From NCBI GenBank assembly GCA_032622095.1, contig CP136062.1, positions 144,850,351-144,914,350 on the forward strand: DNA of 64,000 nt, written 5' to 3'. Origin of the DNA: Siphonodentalium dalli. Lineage: Eukaryota; Mollusca; Scaphopoda; Gadilida; Siphonodentaliidae. The notes beneath the pieces are model-generated. The model was not told where the DNA came from. It saw only the letters and a program-made list of their open reading frames with translations, and made no database searches. The position numbers and the translations under genes were made by a program. Of the stretch, positions 56,101 to 64,000 are shown piece after piece (position 1 is the first letter of the stretch; each line of letters begins with the position of its first letter).

Positions 56101-59100
56101 AGATAATTCCATACATTATCTTCCCAGAGCATTTCGTGTATGTGTATAGAAGATGACACGCCGTCCATGAATATTGCAAAATCGCTGACGAGGATAACAT
56201 TTTTCTATTGCTTATTGGTTTACATTGCATGGACCGATTTTGAAGATTTAACCACCAAACATTATGGCAAATAAACGGCGGTTATCACACTAACTTATAT
56301 GGAACAGACATCCCGGTGCGATATGAAGATACTGAAAATATAATCGCAGAGGAAGTCACTCGTGCGATGCGATGACAAAATACAACATATTGCATGCGAA
56401 TGTCAATGTATCCGTATTTAGTTATCGGATAACAATACAGTTGTTGCCGGTCTTCTCGGGAGACATTCAGATTTGTCAGCCAGTCGAGAACAAAGCTGCG
56501 ATCCTCGGGAGACATACCGTTATGAGCGTGAGAAATATCAATGTCTCACTCGACAGATGGGAACAACTGTATAATGTCAACAGTCACACATTATATACCA
56601 ATAGAATGATTTTGGAAAGCGTTGTGGCTAATACAGGCCCGACATTAAAAAGTATCAACCCGATGGCATTTTAGCGGCCCGAGACGCTGATAGGTCAGAT
56701 GGATATTGATCATTCTTGGTTGGCCGTTAATGAATCAAAATAATGTTATTACTGTTAATACCACTCCGTGCATAGAATGTTCGGTGAAGTTCATTGAACG
56801 ATTCTGAGTGTATACTTGTGAAGTTACAGACCTTTCTTCTCTTCTGCAACCAATCATCGAATATATTCACTATCCAATTAGTCGCTATTTTAGATTCTAG
56901 TTTTGAACTGATATGACAAATTTAACCGATCTTTACTCGATTACGAATTTCTTCTACGATTATTACTCACACGGCACAATCGTTTTGACGATTCTACGAC
57001 CAATGTCACGATTCTGCGGCTTGACAACCACGGTGCTACGGCAGTTTAGCGATTCTACGACCTTATTATACGTGATATTTTATGACAAACTTAGATACAG
57101 GAGCTTTTTGAATTGGGATGACAAAAGTGGGCTTCTTCATGTTTTCATTGCATAGAGTAGACTTTGCAGGTCAACCAGGTTGACTCACGGAACACATACG
57201 TGGCTGAGATGTATACATAAAATGAGTCACAATCGGCTCGGTCAAATCGGGACCATCAGATCAAACCACGAACCGATCGCTAAAAGTCATTTCTTGGGCT
57301 ACAAGAGGACAATAACAGTGGGAAAATTAACGTTCAACGTAAGCTTTGATAAGCATAAATGTAGGATTTGTCAAATTCGTACATCAATTCACGCAATATT
57401 CGATTAAACTCACACAGAAATGCAGTAACAATGTCAACTAATTGGCAACGCCCCGGGTTCGACCATGACAACGACGATTGTGCGACTCGTTGAACGGTAA
57501 TTTTCATTTGTATACGACGTATGTTACACTGATCGGGCAGCTTAGATCTGCATTAAGCCTATGTATGCTGCATCAATAATGTTAGGCACCGTGCCTTCGT
57601 TGTAATGAACAGATCATGGATTCAAAGCAGTACTGTGTCTATACTGATCCCCACATGTGATACCATATATAGACCAAGTCACATAAGAGACGTCCACCTG
57701 TCACTAACCCAGCATTTATGACATTTGAACATGATCAAATGTTTTTTCTATATAATTATTATCGATACTAGATCGTTGTTATTACCGGGAATTTGTTGAA
57801 AATGATAGAAATGATATTCTGTAATAATTTATTTATTTGTGATTAAAATGTAGTTATCTAAAATATAATTCCTTCGCACAGTCAAGATTTGCCTCCAGAT
57901 ATGAAATTTCTATGACATTTATTTCCACTCTCAACTTCCCACAATGTAAATTTGTAAACTCATTTGTAGTATGCACACCGGTCATGTCTACCACAATACA
58001 TATATTACCCACCAAAACACCTCATGTTAATAATAATGGCAAATTGGCGTCCGAACCAGGGGGGGGGGGGCATACACCCAGATGTGTATAGGTTATTATA
58101 TTTATTTTTGCCACTTTCGGGACACACCAACCAAGTGTTCTACTATTTTATTTTTGTTTGTATACGTTTTTACTGCATGTTTTCTGGTATCCATCCCTTT
58201 TATTTTTATCTTTTAAAACATGTTGCTTATTATTTTCAGTTTTAGGTACCCACACCCACCCCCTCTTTCGAAGAATTTTCGCTAATACTTTTCTACAAAC
58301 ACCTTTATAAAAGTAACTCGACGGTCAATATCTTTATGTGTAGGGCCAACCTGCGAATCAGAATATGACTAAAATAGCTTATAACCCATGATATGGTGAG
58401 TGCTGGCATTTTCGAATGAACAAGTCACCTTTAAAAAATTACAAAACCACTGGGTTCACTAAGAGGGAAGATGTTCAGGTAAGTTGTGAATTTGGTCATG
58501 TTAAAATGTCAGAATGCTGGTTTAGTGACAGGTGGACATCTCTTATGTGACTTGGTCTCGACGGCATCACATGTGGGGATCAGTATATACACAGTACTGC
58601 ATTGAATCCATGATATGTTCATGATGTTCATTACAACGAAGATACGGTGCCTATATATAACATTATTGATGCAGCATACATGGGCTTAATGCAGAACTAT
58701 CAGCTACCCGATCAGTATCAGATACGTCGTATACAAATGAATATTACCGTTCAACAAGTCGTACAATCGTCGTTGTTATGGTCGAACCCGGGGCGTTGCC
58801 AAATAGTTGACATTGTTACTGCATTTCTGTGTGAGTTTAATCGAATATTGCGTCAATTGATGTACGAATTTGACAAATTCTACATTTATGCTTATCAAAT
58901 CTTACGTTGGACGTTAATTTTCGCACTGTTATTGTCCTCTTGTAGCCCAAGAAATGACATTTAGCGATCGGTTCGTGGTTTGATCTGATGTTCCCGATTT
59001 GACAGAGCCGATTGTGACTCATTTTATGTAGACATCTCAGGCCCGTATGTATTCCGTGAGTCAGCCTGGTGGACCTGCAAAGTCTACTCTATACAACGAA

Positions 59101-62100
59101 AACAAGAAGAAGCCCACTTTTGTCATCCCAATTCAGTAAAAAGCTCCTGTATCTAAGTTTATCATAAAATATAAAGTACTAGCAGGTGACCCGACTTCGT
59201 CCGGGCTTTGACCTTGAATTGACCATTTTGAAGGTCAAGTCGAGGTAACGATTTGACCCGTCCAAAACATTCCCCGACAAAAGTATTCCTAGGTATCAAA
59301 TTTCGTCGAAATCCGTTAATTTTTTTATTTAATTTGAGTTAATTCTGCCTTTTTAATCAAGAGAAATTATGGTACCCGTCCCGTGATGGTACCCGTCCCT
59401 AAAAGAGGTACGTTTGTGGGTACCCGTTTCAAGGTGAAGATCACCTCGTGCGGAAAGACTTACCCGATGAAAATCTCCCCCGTTCCTTGGAACCCCTAAG
59501 TACGAAGACAGACATAAGAATCACACAACACGCTCATGTCTGAATAGAGACACACTCACGTCTGACCGCAGACATAAGAATCACACTACACGCATACGCT
59601 CTTTATCAATGACACTGCGGATACGAACGCTCTTTAACTATCAACGCGATTAACTCCACAGTGCCAATGACGGTCATTTTGGTGACTGAGAGTGGAAAAG
59701 GGGTGCTCGGAGCTAACAGACAGACAGAAGTCCCAAAATATATATTAGATAATAAGGTCGTAGAATCGTTAAACTGCCGTAGCACCGTGGTTGTCAAGCC
59801 CAGGGTCCGCGCTGGACCGAAATTTACTTTTTCCAAATAATTTGCCAAATGCAAATTTGTTTTTGCCAAATTATTTTAGCAATTGCCAAATGCTATCCCC
59901 GATAGTATCATTTTCTCCAACGGTAAGTCTTATGTTTCGACACTCGCGGTTTGAACGACTCTTGATATCGATAGAAAAGCAGTTAGTTAATAATTATTTA
60001 TACTCCCATCTCTATTGTGGTTTATCATTCAACAAAAACCGATCACCGAACAATACAATGGTAGAAGGGTTTCTCGATCAGAAGGGCACATCACAGGAGG
60101 ATTAGTAATCCCTCCAACCATCAGTACTAATGCTATGAGATTAACTGCATCTTAATAGAGGTGTTAACTTTCCATAAACCTTATAAAAACACCACTAATA
60201 TACCATTATGTAATTATGTTATAAGAGTTTCCTGATATTAATGGTATTGATTGACCAGTATTTTTTCAAATTGCTTGAGGAATTAAAAAGTGACTTGCCA
60301 AAAACTTTTGCCAAATGAAAATATTTTTTGCCAAATGTGAATTATATTTGCAGAATCGAGAAATTGGTCGTAGAATCGTCAAAACGATTGTGCCGTGTGA
60401 TTACTGTTAGGTTGTCGTCTGTTTATAAAACGAACTGCCAGCTGATCACGTGATCGACGATTTAACCGGTAACGGACCCCGGGCGTTAATAAAACAAAAT
60501 ATTCGTTAACGACCGCCACTCGCTTCGGGTCAACTTCGCCTCAAACTTATGGAATCTTACAGTGCGGATAAAATACAGTTAATCTACTAGATAATGTTTA
60601 ATGTATGTAAACAATGATCCCAAAACGTTATACACATTGTTTGATGAAATAAAATCACTGAAGAGTTATTGTGCAGTAAATATCAAAAGTGGACGACAAA
60701 CATACATGTACGTACCATCATGAACACTGACGTAGCTCGACAGCTTTATGGGATTTCCCGTTGTGGTACTCGTCACAAAGACAATCTTCACTCCTAGATC
60801 GTGAAGCAGGTTAATTCCGTCAAAGACGTCATCTTCTGTGGCAATGTCTCGACCAAGAAGCCAACTGGAAGAATACATCACAAATAAGTCGAAATTCGCT
60901 ACCTCTGGTCTGGCCAACTATACACGTGTAGGTACGCATGCAATTCTGCAGTTCATGAGATCCCGGCAAGTCAATCGTTATACCATCTCTCTGCACGTCA
61001 ACTAATATGCTTATAGTAGCCAAACAGCATGCACTATCAATATACAGAACATCTCAATGCGTGATGCTACATCTGAAAATGACACAACATTCCACAAGAG
61101 CACCACAAGTTGTTGAGATGCCCTAATCCGGTATGCGATGAATGAACAAAACCTGTTGTATTCGGATATCTTTCATCCCACCGTGGTTCACGAATACCAC
61201 AGATCTTTCACTGGCACATCCTATCTCAGATGACTGATATACATGGATGGACTTTTTAAAACCATACTCGCTATATCGTCAGACGAAATAAATGGACAAA
61301 ATCTGTTACATGTTGATATTGTTCCATTAATACTGCTCCGTGAGTATGATGTAGAGATATCCAGAGTTGTTATAAATGCATGGTCACTCTAAGAGCTATA
61401 ACTGAGTGTATCACTCCTACCCACATGAACATGAATACCAGTTAACAGAGGCGAGAATCCTGCATGCATGCAGTTAACACAACATGGATTATATACTTAG
61501 TAATGTGTGTTATTTGGGCTGGAAACAAATTACAATTTGTGTAATTTTGTGCTGTAAAAGTCGCCTATTCAGCCTTTTTTTTATTGAATCGTGCATACCG
61601 GTTAAATTGGGCATATAGATCCCGATACCTGTTAATATGGAGAGGAATCCCGCTAACCCCATCAAAAAGATCTGAATCCCTCGTACCGAAAGAGAGGAGT
61701 GGTTCATCCTCATAACTCTGCAACAAATTAATGGGCGAAGTACATGTGACCATCTTTTCCCCATGGTGGTTCATAACCATACCAACGATCATTGTAAATG
61801 AATGAATGGAGCAGGAGACGAAGCTCATCTTCAACAGAGTTATATTCACAGAACACATATATTCTATCACAGAGGTCCTCCCCTCGCCATCTACCAGTCC
61901 TATTACAAAAGAAATAAATACACGGTGTGTACGGTCAAGTTGTACCACAGTGATGCCGATTGTAGAACTCCGCTTCGCGTCGTCCTACAATCAGTTTATG
62001 TGTGGTACAAATTGATCACACACACCTCTATACCGTGTATCTAGTTCTCAAATACACCTGCCAAATTCAGTTTCGATGATAGTCCAGGGACATCCCGGTG

Positions 62101-62330
62101 TGTGGTACCGATCAATACACGACCTTATGATAAGAAATGAGAATCTGTCCACGGATAATGAGCACTAATACTAAGTCAGCGCCTCCATAAATTTGTCATG
62201 GATATTATGTGATATATAATACCGGACATGTTGCATGTACCTACCCGAGTTCGTATCCGTTTGGCGTAGCGATATCAGCATGTGGAAGTAGGTGTTCCTT
62301 TAATATGTCAATTGCCTCGGGCACTTCATA
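49991..62330 (-). CDS. PDXK: Gene B: divergent pyridoxal kinase-like protein, 3' five exons
   Basis: This is a paralogue of gene A in opposite orientation. The visible exons are 62330-62245, 60864-60716, 55558-55443, 51230-51164 and 50127-49991. Their lengths and phases are identical to those of gene A, with canonical splice sites and no stops. The upstream exons (CDPVLGD and earlier) should lie beyond 64000. Landmarks seen are LPHADIATPNGYEL, WLLGRDIATEDD, GPGDLTAALFACW, EKTLSTMNQIIERT and ALDLRVLDDISILR. Amino-acid changes from gene A are frequent. In the exons I counted, replacement and silent changes are about equal in number, but no frame is broken. Introns are enlarged by a hAT-type element, a fold-back element, Helitrons and MITEs. 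It is probably a functional or recently functional PDXK-family protein of unknown specificity. Confidence 0.82.
50128..51163 (-). other. Gene B last intron
   Basis: No gene is recognised. Both ends align with the corresponding ends of the gene A intron. The Helitron fragment present there (36560-36836) is absent here. Confidence 0.5.
51164..51230 (-). CDS. PDXK: Gene B exon (EKTLSTMNQIIERT)
   Basis: 67 nt between CCATTAACAG and GTGAGT. One residue differs from gene A (NTFEK versus NAFEK). Confidence 0.8.
51951..51958. repeat. hAT target duplication TTTATGAT, left
   Basis: Repeated exactly at 55110-55117. Confidence 0.85.
51959..55109. mobile_element. hAT-type non-autonomous element (3151 bp)
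   Basis: It begins CAGGGACGTGGCTAG and ends GTCGCCACGTCTCTG, with a perfect 8-bp target duplication TTTATGAT. CAG ends and 8-bp duplications are hallmarks of hAT. No transposase frame is visible. The interior has duplicated blocks, for example GGTTGGAAAATT(C/T)(T/C)CCAACTGATGACC at about 52371 and 54848. It also has TGTCCGTCTGTCC followed by ~130-bp units with CCTCACCTGTATAGTTTTTG at about 52762 and 52915. Confidence 0.8.
55443..55558 (-). CDS. PDXK: Gene B exon carrying the GPGD motif
   Basis: 116 nt between ATTTTCAG and GTAACT, encoding FDKLPGLYLGPGDLTAALFA and CWYM. The catalytic Asp is kept and Thr to Pro in GTGD is shared with gene A. Confidence 0.87.
55559..56967 (-). other. Gene B intron, nothing recognised
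   Basis: AT-rich intronic sequence up to the fold-back element. No convincing coding exon. Confidence 0.4.
59179..59749 (-). mobile_element. Helitron-like element (571 bp) in the right arm
   Basis: On the minus strand it starts TCTAATATATATTTTGGG with GTCTGTCTG. It ends with hairpin CCCGGACGAAGTCGGG and TCACCTGCTAG, and lies between A and T. The left arm of the fold-back keeps the uninterrupted site (CTTATTA then TACGTGATATTTTATGA near 57060-57085). Confidence 0.85.
59801..60349. mobile_element. 549-bp insertion in the right arm, class unknown
   Basis: The left arm reads GTCAAGCC|GCAGAATCG. In the right arm the same bases are separated by a segment starting CAGGGTCCGCGCTGGACC and ending GAATTATATTT. 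Both ends contain direct repeats of TTTGCCAAATG. There is no target duplication. A short ATG frame (MVEGFLDQKGTSQED) ends at about 60105. Confidence 0.55.
60716..60864 (-). CDS. PDXK: Gene B exon (WLLGRD...)
   Basis: 149 nt between TATTCTTCCAG and GTACGT, encoding WLLGRDIATEDDVFDGINLL and HDLGVKIVFVTSTTTGNPIK. It is homologous to gene A 34811-34959. Confidence 0.85.
60865..62244 (-). other. Gene B intron lacking the LTR element
   Basis: 1.4 kb, against 11.8 kb in gene A. Blocks at about 61010-61350 align in inverse orientation with 24115-24465 of gene A, and 61398-61737 aligns with 23713-24105. Confidence 0.65.
61910..62048. mobile_element. Palindromic MITE, copy 2
   Basis: Same family as 40017-40164: AGAAATAAATACACGG, GGTCAAGTTGTACCAC, GATTGTAG...CTACAATC, GTGGTACAA and ATACCGTGTAT. 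It is absent from the aligned part of the gene A intron near 23250. Confidence 0.7.
62245..62330 (-). CDS. PDXK: Gene B exon (VPE...HADIATPNGYEL)
   Basis: 86 nt between GTATTCCAG and GTAGGT, encoding YEVPEAIDILKEHLLPHAD then IATPNGYEL. It is homologous to gene A 22960-23045. Confidence 0.85.
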
Positions 62331-63040
62331 CTGGAATACATACAGCAAACACTCCACATGATTGCATGAAACATTCATGACCAGGTAATACCAAGATGCA
62401 ATATTCCTTTCTGTATTACAGAATTGAGGAGTAGATCGATTAGGAAATGCTAAATCAAACGACAACTAATGGTTATATAGGAATTCCTATTCACGTGTAT
62501 TAATTAAGTAAGTAATAGTTAAACTATATTTTCAATATACCAGATAAAAGCGGCACATAATCGCCGTGTCTCAATTTTATCATATCCGTTTCTCGCTTAT
62601 CGTGTGGCTTACATGTATACCCTGAGGCAACATATGGCAACTTCCCTTCAGAGCATAACATTCCACATCTTTCGAAGATTGTTTTCCATATGAGAAGTGT
62701 CGCTTTTGAATTCTACGGCACTTTTTTTTATGTGTTTGGCCCTTTTGTCTAAATTATACATTTGCTGGGGGTATGGTGAGTAATTCTCTTAATACTGGGC
62801 ATAATTTTACGTATAACGCGTTGAATTTGGTTTCAGCTTGAAGGGGTGTTTTCATGTCATAGTAGTTTATAACAAAATTAAACATGGATATATTATGTAA
62901 CTTTTTACGAATTTAAATCTAAATTGTTTTCTTCAAATGTTTCGAGTAGCGTGAAAAAGTCACACTGACAGTATTCTGAGGGTCGACAGGACCATAATAG
63001 CAATGACTGTAGTTATTCTCCTATTTTTTGCATAGAGTCT
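62331..63040 (-). other. Gene B intron, nothing recognised
   Basis: Intronic sequence. The exon encoding CDPVLGD was not found up to the window edge. Confidence 0.5.
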
Positions 63041-64000
63041 TAATATTGTTAGGGAATGATTTGTTTCCTCTGTTTCCATGTTTCAGAAAAAATAGAAAAA
63101 ATAAAAACATATAGTGTAAGCACTGTCCCAGTTTGTTTCGTGATGTTTCCACTGAATCAACTTGAAATAAAATTGCTTCGGAATCTTAATATTGTTAGGG
63201 AATGGTTTGTTTCCTCTGTTTCCTCTGTTTCCATCGTTTCAGAAAAAATAAAACAAATATAAATATATAGTGCAACCACTGTCCCAGTTTGTTTCGTGGT
63301 GGTTCCACTGAATCAACTTAAAATAAAATTGCTTCGGAATCTTAATATTGTTATGGAATGATTTGTTTCCTGTTTCCTCTGTTTCTATCGTTTCAGAAAA
63401 AAATAAATAAAAATAAAAATAATATAGTGCAACCACTGTCCCAGTTTGTTTCGTGATGTTTCCATTGAATCAACTTGAAATAAAATTGCTTCAAAATCTT
63501 GATATTTTTAGGGAATGGTTTGTTTCCTCTGTTTCCTCTGTTTCCATCGCTTCAGAAAAAATACAAAAAAATAAAAATATATAGTGTAACCACTGTCCCA
63601 GTTTGTATCGTGATGTTTCCATTGAATCAACTTTAAATAAAATTGCTTCGAAATCTTAATATTGTTAGGGAATGGTTTGTTTCCTCTGTTTCCATCGTTT
63701 CCGAAAAAAAATAATATATATATAGTGTAACCAATGTACCAGTTGGTTTCGTGATGTTTCCACTGAATCCTTGAAATAAAATTGCTCCTGAGTCTTAATA
63801 TTGTTAGGGAATGGTTTGTTTCCTCTGTTTCCATCGTTTCAGAAAAAGAAATATATATATATAGTGTAACCACTGTCCCAGTTTGTTTCGTGATGTTTCC
63901 ACTGAATCAACTTGAAATAAAATTGCTCCTGAGTCTTAATATTGTTAGGGAATGGTTTGTTTCCTCTGTTTCCATCGTTTCAGAAGAAAACAAAAATATA
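63041..64000. repeat. ~145-157-bp minisatellite, runs off the window
   Basis: About six and a half units, each with CTTAATATTGTTAGGGAATG, TTTCCTCTGTTTCCATCG, an A-rich stretch, and CCCAGTTTGTTTCGTGATG followed by CTTGAAATAAAATTGCT. Units start near 63041, 63186, 63341, 63498, 63654, 63794 and 63936. The open frames within it are repeat artefacts. Confidence 0.9.

Larger units (their letters stand above)
56968..60399. mobile_element. Fold-back element with ~0.78-kb arms
   Basis: The left arm is 56968 to about 57741. The right arm is about 58488-60399 and totals about 792 bp once two later insertions (59179-59749 and 59801-60349) are removed. The ends are CACACGGCACAATCG and its inverted copy, flanked by ATTACT on both sides (56962-56967 and 60400-60405). 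The unique centre is about 745 bp. Each arm holds an ATG frame of 61 codons (57222-57407 + and 59022-58837 -). The class is not recognised. Confidence 0.75.

Noticed and set aside
59801-60349. A hAT element on the basis of its CAGGG start
   Set aside because: No 8-bp target duplication and no inverted CCCTG end, as judged from the empty site in the left arm.

Overview
The window looks like intron-rich, repeat-rich genomic DNA from a marine invertebrate, most likely a mollusc. It is AT-rich, its coding exons are short and bounded by canonical splice sites, and it carries Helitron-like elements ending in a hairpin plus CTAG, a short-LTR Ty3/gypsy element, and many fold-back and TIR elements of the kind common in mollusc genomes. 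No bacterial operon, tRNA/rRNA gene or CRISPR array was found. The organism assignment is inference.

The only well-supported cellular genes are two divergent paralogues of pyridoxal kinase (the PDXK branch of the ribokinase superfamily) that face each other tail to tail. Gene A (+) runs from 2284 to 38331 in at least ten exons. One further N-terminal exon is expected but was not found. Gene B (-) enters from beyond the right edge; five exons are visible, from 62330 down to 49991. The five exons the two genes share have identical lengths (86, 149, 116, 67 and 137 nt) and phases. Short stretches of intron are also alignable, so the pair arose by an inverted duplication. All exons are open. In both copies the usual GTGD ATP/anion-hole motif reads GPGD.

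Layout. 1-2283 is the upstream flank. 2284-38331 is gene A. Its introns hold two palindromic TIR elements (4885-5277, 6475-6932), a LINE ORF1 relic (6157-6378 -), an inverted-repeat element between 127-bp direct repeats (11046-12658), a head-to-tail array of three Helitron-like elements (about 13485-15267), a compound trinucleotide microsatellite (16058-16450), a LINE reverse-transcriptase relic (16650-17290 -), and a complete but decayed LTR retrotransposon (25206-34502). The retrotransposon is itself interrupted by a 3.2-kb Helitron (30979-34133) and by a 1.6-kb insertion in its protease region. 38332-49990 lies between the two 3' ends. It holds a palindromic MITE, a second 3-kb Helitron (43208-46231) and an apparently perfect 1826-bp tandem duplication (46217-49867). 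49991-64000 is gene B. Its introns contain a hAT-type element (51959-55109) nested in a smaller TIR element (51722-55328), a fold-back element with about 0.78-kb arms and a 6-bp target duplication (56968-60399) whose right arm was hit by a minus-strand Helitron, another palindromic MITE, and a ~145-157-bp minisatellite that runs off the edge.

Because gene A and gene B are paralogous, and because the fold-back element has two arms, several insertions have a natural empty site inside the same window. This allows insertion points and target duplications to be read directly.
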